From contig JHVP01000010.1 of assembly GCA_000620205.1 (NCBI GenBank), forward strand, positions 124,001 to 188,000: a DNA stretch of 64,000 nucleotides, in the 5' to 3' direction. The notes below the pieces were generated by a model. The model was not told the DNA's origin. It made no database searches and was given only the letters and a program-made list of their open reading frames with translations. Below, one piece after another: positions 24,363 to 33,775 of the stretch. Both the position numbers and the translations under genes were made by a program. Numbering within the stretch: the stretch's first letter is position 1; every line of letters begins with the position of its first letter. This stretch comes from Geodermatophilaceae bacterium URHA0031 (GTDB lineage: Bacteria; Actinomycetota; Actinomycetes; Mycobacteriales; Geodermatophilaceae).

Positions 24363-25254
24363 GGGCGCGTCCCGGGGGTCTCGGTGGTCTCGGTGGTCTC
24401 GGTGGTCTCAGAGGAGGAGCCGTCGGCACCGGCGGCGTCCGACGGGCTGGAGTCGTCACCGGAGCCGAGGTAGGCGCGGATGACCTCCGGGTCGGCCTGC
24501 ACCTCGGCGGGCGTGCCGTCGGCGATCCGCCGGCCGAAGTCCAGGACGGTGACCCGGTCGGCGAGGGACATGACCATCCCCATGTCGTGCTCGACCAGGA
24601 CCACCGAGATGCCCAGTGCCGAGCGGATCTCCCGGATCGAGTGGGCCATCCGGGTGGTCTCCTCGGCGTTCATCCCGGCGACCGGCTCGTCCAGCAGCAG
24701 CAACCGGGGCTCGGTGCAGAGCGCCCGGGCCACCTCGACCCGCTTCTGGTCGCCGTAGGAGAGCACCCCGACCGGGGTGTGCAGCTTGTCCCCCAGCTCG
24801 AGGAACTCGGCGATCTCGGCAACCCGCTCGCCGTGCCGCTTCCCCTCCCGGGTGGCCCGGGGCAACCGGAGCCCGGCCGCGATGAACCCGGCCTTGGTGA
24901 GGTGGTGCCGGCCCAGCATCAGGTTCTCGGCCACCGACTGGGTGGCCGACAGCGCGATGTTCTGGAACGCCCGGGCCACGCCGATGCCGGCGATCTCGAA
25001 CGGGCGCATCTGGTCCAGCCGGTGCTCGCCGAAGCGCACCTGCCCCTGGGCGGCCTGGTAGACCCCGGACAGGACGTTGAACATCGTCGACTTGCCGGCG
25101 CCGTTGGGGCCGATGATGGCGTGGATGGCGCCGGGGGCCACGGTGAAGGAGACCTCGGACAGCGCCTTGATCGCCCCGAAGCGGACGCTCACGGCGTCCA
25201 CCTCGACCGCCGGGATGTCGCTGCGGGTCTCCCGACCGGCCTCGGCCGGGGCGC

Positions 25255-25258
<4 letters not shown>
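24359..25258 (-). CDS. livG: Branched-chain amino acid-type ABC ATPase, LivG-like
   Basis: 299 residues from the GTG at 25258, which overlaps the livF stop as GTGA; a second GTG at 25267 would add three residues. Walker A is GPNGAGKST, the signature is LSYGDQKRVEVARAL, Walker B is LLLLDEPVAGM, and AGMNAEETTRM is LivG-specific. The C-terminal 40 residues are an acidic, Ser/Thr-rich tail ending in four copies of TET from a 9-nt repeat. The tail lies outside the catalytic domain. Confidence 0.92.
24377..24410. repeat. 9-nt tandem repeat in livG 3' end
   Basis: About four copies of GGTCTCGGT (plus strand) encode a TETTETTETTET stretch in the LivG tail. Such short in-frame repeats change copy number easily. 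Confidence 0.7.
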
Positions 25259-26046
<788 letters not shown>

Positions 26047-26520
26047 GGGCAGCTCCTCTCGGGACAGGGGGTCCGCCCAGGGGCACGGACGGTGCGGGCA
26101 GCACCCACCGGAGCCGCCGAGGCGTGGGCAGTCAACGTCATGAGGTGAGGCACGTCACGACCTGGGGGACGACTGAGACAGGACCGTGACCGCAGCACCC
26201 GTGGCCCGAGCACACGCAGGAGCCGGCTCGCACGGGGTGGAGCGGTGGCTGCCCCGGGCTGCGGAGCTGCGGGCATGTGGTCTCCTCATCGAGGCGGTCG
26301 TCGGACGGGCCTTGCAGAGGCTAAGGGCGGGCTGAGCGGGCCACCATGTGCTCACGTGGGGGGATTGTGAGCGCCATCATGTGGTCGGACGCCATAGCTC
26401 CGCTCCGGTCACTGCCCTCCGCCGCTGTTCCTGCGCATGTGAGGTCCGCCCACGACGCATGGTCCCGGTGTGTGCCTGCCGCCCATGGGCGCGCGGTCGC
26501 GGGAGTCCTAACCTGCCGCC
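26047..26520. promoter_or_regulatory. 474-nt divergent region, livF / SDR gene
   Basis: No gene is supported here. It must hold the liv operon promoter (minus strand) and the promoter of the SDR gene (plus strand). Near its right end lies an imperfect palindrome, CCATGTG-CT-CACGTGG (26344-26359, one mismatch), a plausible operator. On the minus strand a TTGACT hexamer is present near 26136 but no convincing -10 follows. The rest shows nothing I can name. Confidence 0.4.
26509..26514 (+). promoter_or_regulatory. Candidate -10 element, leaderless SDR gene
   Basis: TAACCT ends 6 nt before the ATG at 26521; no ribosome binding site lies between. Fits the TANNNT consensus. Confidence 0.5.
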
Positions 26521-27276
26521 ATGGCCTCCTCCGAGCCCCTGACCGGACGACGCGCGATGGTGACCGGCGGTGCGTCGGGGATCGGGCGGGCCTGCGCGGT
26601 CCGGCTGGCCGCCGCCGGCGCGGCGGTCGTCGTCGTCGACCGTGACGCGGCCGCGGCGCAGGCGGTGGCCGACCAGGTGGGCGGCACCGCCGTCGCCCTC
26701 GACCTGACCGACCTCGACGCGATCGACCGCCTGGACCTCGACGTCGACGTGCTGGTCAACAACGCCGGCCTGCAGCACGTCGCACCGCTGCACGAGTTCC
26801 CGGTGGACCGGTTCAGCTTCATCCTGCGGCTGATGGTCGAGGCCCCGTTCCGGCTGGTCCGGGGCGCCCTGCCGGGGATGTACGAGCGCGGCTGGGGCCG
26901 GGTGGTCAACGTCAGCTCGGTGCACGGCCTGCGGGCATCGCCGTACAAGGTCGCCTACGTCACCGCCAAGCACGGCCTCGAGGGCCTGTCCAAGGTCATC
27001 GCGCTGGAGGGCGCGGAGCACGGGGTCACCTCCAACTGCGTCAACCCCGCCTACGTCCGGACGCCGCTGGTGGAGGGCCAGATCGCCGACCAGGCCCGCG
27101 CCCACGGGCTGACCGAGGACGAGGTCGTCGAGCAGGTGATGCTGGCGCCGGCCGCGCTGAAGCGGCTGATCGAACCCGAGGAGGTCGCCGACGCGGTCGC
27201 CTGGCTCTGCTCGCCCGCCGCGACCTCGGTGACCGGGAGCTCGCTGGTGATGGACGGCGGGTGGACCGCCCACTGA
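26521..27276 (+). CDS. bdhA: 3-hydroxybutyrate dehydrogenase (SDR family)
   Basis: 251 residues. NAD-binding TGGASGIG (about residues 15-22), NNAG with the following LQHVAPLHEFPVDRF, and catalytic YVTAK. The LQHVAPLHEFP segment is typical of D-3-hydroxybutyrate dehydrogenases, which interconvert 3-hydroxybutyrate and acetoacetate with NAD, for polyhydroxybutyrate or ketone-body use. The GAF/PucR-type regulator directly downstream on the same strand is a common partner. Substrate assignment rests on family resemblance. Confidence 0.85.
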   Translation: MASSEPLTGRRAMVTGGASGIGRACAVRLAAAGAAVVVVDRDAAAAQAVADQVGGTAVALDLTDLDAIDRLDLDVDVLVNNAGLQHVAPLHEFPVDRFSFILRLMVEAPFRLVRGALPGMYERGWGRVVNVSSVHGLRASPYKVAYVTAKHGLEGLSKVIALEGAEHGVTSNCVNPAYVRTPLVEGQIADQARAHGLTEDEVVEQVMLAPAALKRLIEPEEVADAVAWLCSPAATSVTGSSLVMDGGWTAH

Positions 27277-27293
27277 CCGTCCGACCGGCGAGG

Positions 27294-29237
27294 ATGCCGG
27301 TCGTGACGACGTCGGAGTCCCCACCGGCCCCCGCCCGCTCCGCCGCCCCTGCCCCCGGCGGCACGACCGAGTTCCTGGAGCTCCTCCTCGGCGACGCCGC
27401 GGCGATCGAGTACGAGCGCCCGCTCGTGCAGGCGCGCGCGGCGGGGGCGGACCCCGCGGAGATCGGTGAGCTCGAACGGGCCAAGGTCCTGGCCCTGCAG
27501 GTCCGGGAGGCGTTCCAGGCCCGCCGGCGCCGGGAGTCGGAGCTGTCGGCGCTGTTCGACACCGCCAGCGACCTCGCCCGGCTGCGGAGCGTCGACTCGG
27601 TGCTGACCGCGATCGTGCGGCGCGCCCGGCAGCTGCTGGGCACCGACACCGCCTACCTGACGCTGAACGACGACAGCCGCGGTGACACCTACATGCGGGT
27701 CACCGACGGCACGGTGTCGGCCTGGTTCCAGTCCCTGCGGCTGCCGATGGGCGCCGGCCTCGGTGGCCTGGTCGCCCAGACCGCCGCGCCGTACGCCACA
27801 GACAGCTACTTCACCGACACGCGCTTCCGGCACACCGAGGACATCAACGGCGGGGTCCGCGAGGAGGGCCTGGTCGCGATCCTCGGGGTACCGCTGCTCC
27901 GCGGGTCCCAGGTGATCGGCGTCCTGTACGCCGCCGACCGGACCGAGCGGACCTTCGAGCGCTCCGAGGTGGCACTGCTGGGGTCGCTGGCGGCGCACGC
28001 GGCCATCGCGCTGGACAACGCCCGGCTGCTGGAGGAGACCCGGGCGGCGCTCGAGGAGCTCTCCGCCACCAGCCGGGAGCTCCGGGCGCACAGCGCCTCC
28101 GTCGAGCGGGCCGCCGGCGCCCACGACCGCTTCATCGACCTGGTGCTGCGCGGCGGCGGCGTGGAGGACGTCGCGGTGGCGGTGACCGAGGTCCTCGGCG
28201 GCCGGCTGACGGTGCTGGACCAGGACGGCCGGGCGACGCCCAGCGGGGGCGACCCCGGCCCGCCGGACCCGGCGGGCGCGCTCAGCCTGGCCCGGACCAC
28301 CGGCCGCACCGTCCGGGACGGCGACTGGTGGACCGCGGCCGTCACCGTCAACGACGAGCTCATCGGCGGGCTGGTGCTGGGTCGGGAGGAGGAGCTCTCG
28401 GACTCCGACCAGCGGATCCTCGAGCGCGCCGCGCTGGTCACCGCCCTGCTGCTGCTCATCCGCCGGTCGGCCGGCGAGGCCGAGCACCGGGTCCGCGGTG
28501 AGCTGCTGGGCGAGCTGCTGAGCGCGCCCACCCGGGACCCCGACGGGCTGCGCGAGCGTGCCCGGCGGCTCGGCGCGGACCTCGACCGGCCGCACGCCGT
28601 GGTGGTCGTCCGGATCGGCGGCGAGGCCGACGACGGGGTCGGCACCCGCGCCGCGGCGGCCGCCGGGCACCTGGCCGCCGTGCGGGGCGGGCTGGCCGGC
28701 GTGCACGAGGGCCGGCTGGTGCTGTGCCTGCCCGACGTCGCTCCCGGCGCGGCAGCGGAGGCGGTGCGGACGGAGCTGCGGTCCTCGGCAGGGGCGGTGA
28801 CCGCCGGGGGCGCCGGCCCGGCGACCGGCCCGGAGGCGCTGGCCGCCGCGGCCGTCGAGGCCGCCCGGTGCCTGGCCACCCTGGTGGCCCTGGGACGCAC
28901 CGGCCAGTCGGCCAGCGCCGAGGAGCTGGGCTTCTTCGGCCTGCTCGTCGGCGAGCGCCGGGACGTCGGCGCCTTCGTGCGGGCCACGCTGGCACCGGTG
29001 CTCGACTACGACGCCAAGCGCGGCACCGACCTGGTGGCCACGCTCCGCGCCTGGTTCGACGCTGGCGGCAGCCCGGCCCGCGCCGCCGAGGCGCTCCGGG
29101 TGCACGTCAACACGGTCACCCAGCGGCTGGACCGGGTCGCCCGGCTGCTGGGCCGGGACTGGTCCACCCCCGACCGGGCCCTGGAGGTGCAGCTCGCCCT
29201 CCGCCTGCACCGCCTCGCCGAGGGCGGCGCCGGGTGA
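27294..29237 (+). CDS. GAF and PucR-type helix-turn-helix transcriptional regulator
   Basis: 647 residues. After a disordered N-terminus, a helical segment (LERAKVLALQVREAFQARRR) leads into a GAF sensor domain (about residues 85-250, with GAGLGGLVAQT and GVPLLRGSQVIGVLYAADRT). A second, degenerate domain follows, and the C-terminal HTH_30 of the PucR/CdaR type reads AWFDAGGSPARAAEALRVHVNTVTQRL. The start at 27294 (ATG) is preferred; GTG at 27303 is possible. It lies 17 nt after bdhA, so it probably controls 3-hydroxybutyrate use in response to a small ligand bound by GAF. Confidence 0.85.
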   Translation: MPVVTTSESPPAPARSAAPAPGGTTEFLELLLGDAAAIEYERPLVQARAAGADPAEIGELERAKVLALQVREAFQARRRRESELSALFDTASDLARLRSVDSVLTAIVRRARQLLGTDTAYLTLNDDSRGDTYMRVTDGTVSAWFQSLRLPMGAGLGGLVAQTAAPYATDSYFTDTRFRHTEDINGGVREEGLVAILGVPLLRGSQVIGVLYAADRTERTFERSEVALLGSLAAHAAIALDNARLLEETRAALEELSATSRELRAHSASVERAAGAHDRFIDLVLRGGGVEDVAVAVTEVLGGRLTVLDQDGRATPSGGDPGPPDPAGALSLARTTGRTVRDGDWWTAAVTVNDELIGGLVLGREEELSDSDQRILERAALVTALLLLIRRSAGEAEHRVRGELLGELLSAPTRDPDGLRERARRLGADLDRPHAVVVVRIGGEADDGVGTRAAAAAGHLAAVRGGLAGVHEGRLVLCLPDVAPGAAAEAVRTELRSSAGAVTAGGAGPATGPEALAAAAVEAARCLATLVALGRTGQSASAEELGFFGLLVGERRDVGAFVRATLAPVLDYDAKRGTDLVATLRAWFDAGGSPARAAEALRVHVNTVTQRLDRVARLLGRDWSTPDRALEVQLALRLHRLAEGGAG

Positions 29238-29242
29238 GGCCC

Positions 29243-29248
29243 TAGCCT
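29243..29248 (+). promoter_or_regulatory. Candidate -10 element deciding the start at 29255
   Basis: TAGCCT is 3 nt from ATG 29252 but 6 nt from GTG 29255. The 6-nt spacing seen elsewhere in the window favours the GTG as the leaderless start. Confidence 0.45.
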
Positions 29249-29254
29249 GGGATG

Positions 29255-30160
29255 GTGCGCCTCCTCGACCCCCCGGTCCTGACCGAGGAGGAGTGGACGG
29301 TCCGCGAGGCGGCCCACCGGCGCCGGGTCGACGCGTGGGTGCTGCCGCACCAGCAGCGCCGCCGCGCGGGCCGGACCCACCCGGTCTGGGACTTCCTCTT
29401 CACCTACTACTCGGAGACCCCGGGCCGGCTGCGCCGCTGGCACCCGGGGCTGGGCACGGTGCTGAGCGGCCCCGCCGCCGAGGCCCGGCTGAGCTGGCCC
29501 TTCCACGTCCGGGTCGCACACGGCGTCACCGTGGACGTCGACGCGTTCCTGGCCCGGCGCAGCACCGCGGTCGGCTGGGTGCACGGCCTGCTGTCGGCGA
29601 CGGCCGCCCGGAGCGCGCAGTTCGGCTGCTTCGGCCTGCACGAGTGGGCGATGCTCTACCGGCCGGGTGCGGGCGAGGTGCGGCACGAGCAGCTGCCGCT
29701 GCGGCTCGGGCAGGCCGGGACCGACGCGGTGGTGGAGAGCCACCGGGTGCAGTGCAGCCACGTGGACGCCCACCGGTTCTTCACCCGCGCCGGCGTCCCG
29801 CGGAACACGCTCACCCCCACCCGGGAGACCCAGCAGCAGCTGGAGCAGCCGGGCTGCCTGCACGCCACGATGGACCTCTACAAGTGGGCCTACAAGCTCA
29901 GCCCGGCCGTCCCGGGGGAGCTGCTCGCCGACTGTTTCGAGCTCGCCGCCGACGTCCGGGAGCTGGACATGCGCGCCTCGCCCTACGACCTGAGCGCGCT
30001 GGGCTGGACGCCGGTCGCGATCGAGACGCCCGAGGGCAAGGCCGAGTACGTCGCCGCCCAGCGCGGCTTCGCCGCCCGCGGCGGCGTGCTGCGGGCGCGC
30101 CTGCTGGACGTCTGCCGGCAGCTGCTCGACGACCGGTCCCCGGGGGCCGCGGTCAGCTGA
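29255..30160 (+). CDS. Conserved actinobacterial protein annotated as 3-methyladenine DNA glycosylase
   Basis: About 301 residues. The N-terminal block EEEWTVREAAHRRRVDAWV, then HPVWDFLFTYYSETPGRLRRWHPG, and FGCFGLHEWAMLYRP are conserved in actinobacterial proteins often labelled 3-methyladenine DNA glycosylase. No helix-hairpin-helix glycosylase motif or catalytic Asp context is apparent to me, so that label is not supported by what I see. His and Cys residues (HVDAHRFFT, QCSH, CLH) could form a metal or active site. Treat function as unknown. Confidence 0.7.
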   Translation: MRLLDPPVLTEEEWTVREAAHRRRVDAWVLPHQQRRRAGRTHPVWDFLFTYYSETPGRLRRWHPGLGTVLSGPAAEARLSWPFHVRVAHGVTVDVDAFLARRSTAVGWVHGLLSATAARSAQFGCFGLHEWAMLYRPGAGEVRHEQLPLRLGQAGTDAVVESHRVQCSHVDAHRFFTRAGVPRNTLTPTRETQQQLEQPGCLHATMDLYKWAYKLSPAVPGELLADCFELAADVRELDMRASPYDLSALGWTPVAIETPEGKAEYVAAQRGFAARGGVLRARLLDVCRQLLDDRSPGAAVS

Positions 30161-30228
30161 GGACCGGCCCCTGCCCCGTCCCAGGATCCCGGTGCCGGCC
30201 GCGACCTGCCCGCCGACGGGTGGCGTCG

Positions 30229-30234
30229 TACGGT
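30229..30234 (+). promoter_or_regulatory. Candidate -10 element, leaderless phosphatase gene
   Basis: TACGGT stands 6 nt before the GTG at 30241, with no Shine-Dalgarno sequence. Confidence 0.45.
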
Positions 30235-30240
30235 CGGGGG

Positions 30241-31080
30241 GTGACCTCCACCCGCACCGACCGCTGGCTGCACCTGGACGGGACGACGAACACCCGGGAC
30301 CTGGGCGGGCTGCCCACGGTGGACGGCGGCGAGACCGTGTTCGGCCGGGTGCTGCGCAGCGACAACCTGCAGACCCTCAGCGAGGACGACGTCCGGACCC
30401 TGGTCGAGGAGGTCGGGCTGACCGAGGTCATCGACCTGCGGACCACCGCGGAGATCCTCATGGAGGGCCGCAGCCCGCTGCGGGACGTCGACTCGGTGAC
30501 CCACCGGCACTTCACCCTGCTGCCCGAGCGGGGCATGCGCACCGACGTCTTCGCCGCCGAGGAGGACGACGAGGAGATCCGCGCGCAGCTGCCCGCCGAC
30601 TGGGTCGAGTCGCTGCTGCCCCGCCAGGTGGCCGCCGGGGACGAGGGCGAGCCGCCGGCGGTCCGCTCCTACCTGGGCTACCTGACCGACGGGACGGACA
30701 ACGTGCTGGCCGCGCTGCGCACGCTGGCGGCCGGCGGCCCGGGTGCCGCGGTCGTGCACTGCGCAGCCGGCAAGGACCGCACCGGCGTGGTGTGCGCGCT
30801 GGCGCTCGCCGTGGCCGGCGTCGAGCCGGAGGCGATCATTGCCGACTACGCGCAGACCGCCGAGGTGATCGAGGCACTCGTCGCCAAGCTGCGGACCCAC
30901 CCGACCTACGCCGAGGACATGACCCGGCGGGACGTCGCCAGCCACACCCCGCAGGCGGAGTCGATGCGCCGGGTGCTCGAGCTGCTGGACGAGCGCTGGG
31001 GCGGACCGATCGGCTGGCTCGAGCAGAACGGCTTCGGCGCCGACGAGCGGGCCGCCCTCCGCGCCCGCCTGCGCGGGTAG
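30241..31080 (+). CDS. Tyrosine/lipid phosphatase, PtpB-like
   Basis: 279 residues. The phosphatase loop HCAAGKDRTG (about residues 176-185) gives nucleophile Cys and Arg of the CX5R motif, with the extra Lys-Asp seen in PtpB-type and lipid phosphatases. The N-terminus TTNTRDLGGLPTVDGG and RSDNL are typical of the Y_phosphatase3 family. It is cytoplasmic by sequence; in pathogens the homologue is secreted. The substrate may be phosphotyrosine, phosphoserine or phosphoinositide. It faces the diguanylate cyclase gene convergently. Confidence 0.85.
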   Translation: MTSTRTDRWLHLDGTTNTRDLGGLPTVDGGETVFGRVLRSDNLQTLSEDDVRTLVEEVGLTEVIDLRTTAEILMEGRSPLRDVDSVTHRHFTLLPERGMRTDVFAAEEDDEEIRAQLPADWVESLLPRQVAAGDEGEPPAVRSYLGYLTDGTDNVLAALRTLAAGGPGAAVVHCAAGKDRTGVVCALALAVAGVEPEAIIADYAQTAEVIEALVAKLRTHPTYAEDMTRRDVASHTPQAESMRRVLELLDERWGGPIGWLEQNGFGADERAALRARLRG

Positions 31081-31096
31081 TCCCGGCGGGCCGCGG

Positions 31097-33205
31097 TCAG
31101 GGCCGGGCGGCCGCGCCGGCGCGGCTGCGGGCCTTGTCCCGGTACATCGCCGTGTCCGCCTGCCGGAGCAGGCTCTCGCCACGGTCCGCGCACCCGGGCG
31201 TCGTGTGCAGGGCGACGCCGATGCTGGCCCGGACCCGGACCGGTCGCCCCTCCAGCTCGAACGGCGCGTGGAAGCAGCCGGCCACCCGCGCAGCGAGCCG
31301 GTCGGCGTCCGCCCGGTCCACGACCTCGGGCAGCAGCACGGCGAACTCGTCGCCGCTGAGCCGGCTGACCGTGTCCGCCGGGCGGACGACGGCGCTCAAC
31401 CGCCCGGCCACCCGGCGCAGCAGCTCGTCACCGGCGGCATGGCCGAGGGTGTCGTTGACCTCCTTGAACCGGTTCAGGTCGCAGTACAGGACGGCGAGGG
31501 GCGCCTGGGGACCGGCGAGGACGAGGTGGTCGGCCAGCCGCTGGGCGAACAGCGCGCGGTTGGCCAGACCGGTGAGCGGGTCGTGGGTCGCCTGGTGCTG
31601 CACCGCGTCGAGCAGCCGCGCCCGCTCCAGCGCCGTGGCCGCCTGGTCACCGACGGCCCGCAACCGCGCCAGCACGTCGCCGTCCAGCCGGGTCGGGACC
31701 TCGCCGTCCCCCCAGCTGGCCGTGGCGACGCCGAGCACGGCACCGTCGGCGATCAGCGGCACGGCGACGACGTGCGACACCTGGAGCACGTCGAGCAGCC
31801 GGCGGAGCGACGGGCTGCTGGACCCCGTGGTGAGGATGCGTGGTTCGTGGTCGGTGACCAGTCCGTCGACCTCGGGGGTGGACGCGGCCGCCAGCGGGGA
31901 GCCGAGGAAGAACTCGACGCGGGCCGCGTCCATCCCGACCAGAGCCCGACCGCGGAGCAGGCGGGCGCCGGGCTCCCAGGACAGGACCGACGCGCTGGTG
32001 CAGCCCACGACCTCAGGGAGCGCCTCGGCGACGACGGTCGCCACCTCCGCCCCGTCCACGGCGCCGGCCAGCCGGCGCGCCAGACCGAGCAGCGCGGCGG
32101 ACCGGCTGGCCTCCCGCCGGGTCTCCTCGAGGGCCAGGAGCAGGTCCAGGGCTGCCGCGGCGTGACCGGCGTACGCGGCCAGCAGCCCGCGTTCTCCCCC
32201 GAGGCCCCGGTGGCCGGGGCCGTAGAGCGCGGCCAGCGATCCGTGCGAGCGGCGGGCTGAGGCGACCTCGACCACGATGGCGTGCGGCCCGAGGTCGCCG
32301 CCGTCCACCAGGCGCTCGGCCAGCCGTTGTGCCTCCGGGTCCGGCAGGCCGGCGCTCTGGACGAGCACCGGCCCTCCCGACGGGGAGCGCAGCGCCAGCA
32401 GGTACCCCGGTGCGAGGACCGCCTCGGCGGCGCGCGTGACGATGCGGCGCAGCACGGCGTCCAGGTCCTCGGTGCTGACCAGCTCGGTGGCCGCCGACTG
32501 CAGACCCTGCAGCTGGCCACGCAGCGCGGCGACCTCGAGGTCGGCGTCGGCCTGCCGGGTGCGGCGGCGGTGCCACGGCAACCGGCTGCGGGGGTCCCAG
32601 GTGAGGTGGTAGAGGCAGGCCGGGTGCCCATCGGACTCGCACTCCTCGTGCACGATCCGCGCCGCCGGGAGGCCGAAGACGGTCGGCACGACGGTGAGGA
32701 GCCCCTGCGCGTACTCGCAGTCCAGCCGGGAGTGGTCGTAGCCGGCGTGCAGCCGGTAGCTCATCGTCGCGGAGGTGGCCCCGGACTCGACGACCTCCAT
32801 GGTCGAGGTGGTGGTGAACTTGGGGACCGCGCTCGGCAACCGCCGGAAGACCTGCTGCGGCGAGCCCATCGCGCGCAGCACCAGGACGACGGAGGACGGG
32901 AGTCCCGAGGTCAGCGCGGCGGACCCGACCTGGAACATGGTGGTCGGGTCACCGAGCACGTCCGTCGCCGCGGCGAAGAGCCGGACCCGGGTGTCGTAGC
33001 TGCTCCAGTGCGCGGGGTCGGTGAGCTCCTGGGCCGTCGCGAGGACCCCCGCGCGCTCCAGCACGGCGGCGACGGCCTCCTCACCCCCACGTCGGCGCAC
33101 GTAGGCGAGCAGCGCGGTCATGGTGGCAGGAGAGGTCTCGCGGGCGCCGAAGGCCGGGGCGACGTCCCTGGGGACGTCGCCCGCGGTCGGGATGGCAGCG
33201 CTCAT
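31097..33205 (-). CDS. Diguanylate cyclase with V4R-like and GAF sensor regions
   Basis: 702 residues. The C-terminal GGDEF domain has the active-site variant SGDEF (residues 617-621), and an allosteric I-site RPAD at 608-611 lies exactly five residues before it, so c-di-GMP synthesis with product inhibition is expected. Two GAF-like domains occupy about residues 225-370 and 380-530. The N-terminal 200 residues end with HEECESDGHPACLYHLTW, reminiscent of the V4R/XylR-N fold in which Cys residues sense ligand or metal. No EAL domain and no membrane helix are present, so it is a cytosolic sensor. Signal unknown. Confidence 0.85.
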   Translation of the reverse strand: MSAAIPTAGDVPRDVAPAFGARETSPATMTALLAYVRRRGGEEAVAAVLERAGVLATAQELTDPAHWSSYDTRVRLFAAATDVLGDPTTMFQVGSAALTSGLPSSVVLVLRAMGSPQQVFRRLPSAVPKFTTTSTMEVVESGATSATMSYRLHAGYDHSRLDCEYAQGLLTVVPTVFGLPAARIVHEECESDGHPACLYHLTWDPRSRLPWHRRRTRQADADLEVAALRGQLQGLQSAATELVSTEDLDAVLRRIVTRAAEAVLAPGYLLALRSPSGGPVLVQSAGLPDPEAQRLAERLVDGGDLGPHAIVVEVASARRSHGSLAALYGPGHRGLGGERGLLAAYAGHAAAALDLLLALEETRREASRSAALLGLARRLAGAVDGAEVATVVAEALPEVVGCTSASVLSWEPGARLLRGRALVGMDAARVEFFLGSPLAAASTPEVDGLVTDHEPRILTTGSSSPSLRRLLDVLQVSHVVAVPLIADGAVLGVATASWGDGEVPTRLDGDVLARLRAVGDQAATALERARLLDAVQHQATHDPLTGLANRALFAQRLADHLVLAGPQAPLAVLYCDLNRFKEVNDTLGHAAGDELLRRVAGRLSAVVRPADTVSRLSGDEFAVLLPEVVDRADADRLAARVAGCFHAPFELEGRPVRVRASIGVALHTTPGCADRGESLLRQADTAMYRDKARSRAGAAARP

Positions 33206-33294
33206 GCGGGAGCATCGGCGGCCGCGGGCGCCGCGGTGACAGCTGTTCCCCGCGAGGCCACCCTCCCGGGGGAGAACCGGCCCCGGACGCAGAG

Positions 33295-33324
33295 GACCCC
33301 GGCTCCCATGGGGAGTCCGGGGTC
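33295..33324 (-). terminator. Terminator hairpin of the 51-residue gene
   Basis: GACCCCGG-CTCCC pairs with GGGAG-T-CCGGGGTC with a single-base bulge, 49 nt beyond the stop of the small minus-strand gene at 33373. Confidence 0.6.
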
Positions 33325-33372
33325 GTGTGCGTGCCTGCGCGCCGCCCTCGCCGTCGAGGGAGGAGTCCTTCG

Positions 33373-33528
33373 TCAGCGCAGGACGTTGGTGAACTGGCTG
33401 CTGTTCGCGATGGTCAGCAGCTCGTCGCGCATCGCGGGGCTGCTGGTACGGGCGACGGCGGCCGCGAGGGCGCGTCGCGTACGCGACGCCTGCCGACGCT
33501 GACGCCAGCTGGAGGTCACGCTGCTCAT
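33373..33528 (-). CDS. Small basic protein (51 aa)
   Basis: ATG at 33528 follows AAGAAGG at good spacing. The sequence begins MSSVTSSWRQRRQASRTRRA and ends in NSSQFTNVLR. The N-terminal half is very basic and the C-terminal half is a neutral amphipathic helix (MRDELLTIANSSQF). It has its own terminator, and the region upstream is unusually structured, so it looks like a real, independently expressed gene. It could bind nucleic acid; no family is recognised. Too short for the usual gene finder. Confidence 0.6.
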   Translation of the reverse strand: MSSVTSSWRQRRQASRTRRALAAAVARTSSPAMRDELLTIANSSQFTNVLR

Positions 33529-33717
33529 GTCACTGCCTTCTTCCGGTGGTCCCAGGTGGGTGTGTTACGCCTGTATCAAAGCAGGCCAGACGATGGATAT
33601 TCCATCGGATCAGGGGGTGTGTCGCACAAGTCACCGACGGTTCATCTACCCGAAGGAGGTAGTTGCCGACGAACCGTCAGGCGATCGACACCCCTCGGAC
33701 GCCTCCCGGACACGACG
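33529..33717. promoter_or_regulatory. Structured, AT-richer intergenic region
   Basis: A stretch with clearly lower GC than its surroundings. It has a near-perfect palindrome CGATGGA-TAT-TCCATCG (33591-33607) and a nested inverted repeat: GACGGTTC (33636-33643) with GAACCGTC (33671-33678) enclosing CTACC (33646-33650) with GGTAG (33658-33662). It is the upstream region of the 51-residue minus-strand gene and lies behind the ptsI terminator. It may hold operators or a small structured RNA. Confidence 0.5.
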
Positions 33718-33742
33718 GAGGCCCCGCCGGTCTGATCGACCG
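33718..33742 (-). terminator. Terminator of ptsI
   Basis: GAGGCCCCG-(C)-CGGT pairs with ACCG-(A)-CGGGGCCTC with one internal mismatch, about 33 nt beyond the ptsI stop on the minus strand. Confidence 0.65.
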
Positions 33743-33775
33743 ACGGGGCCTCGGGTGCAGCGCATGCGTCCGCCG

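Noticed and set aside
24377..24410. Possible CRISPR or microsatellite locus
   Set aside because: The 9-nt repeat is inside the livG coding end, keeps frame, and has no spacers. No CRISPR array was seen anywhere in the window.
27051..29210. A 719-codon minus-strand frame opposite the GAF/PucR regulator
   Set aside because: Composition is Gly/Arg/Gln/His-rich with no domain, while the plus strand encodes GAF and HTH domains. It is an antisense shadow.
29252..30160. True 3-methyladenine DNA glycosylase
   Set aside because: The usual label for this family could not be supported by any helix-hairpin-helix or catalytic motif I could see, so the entry is left as unknown.
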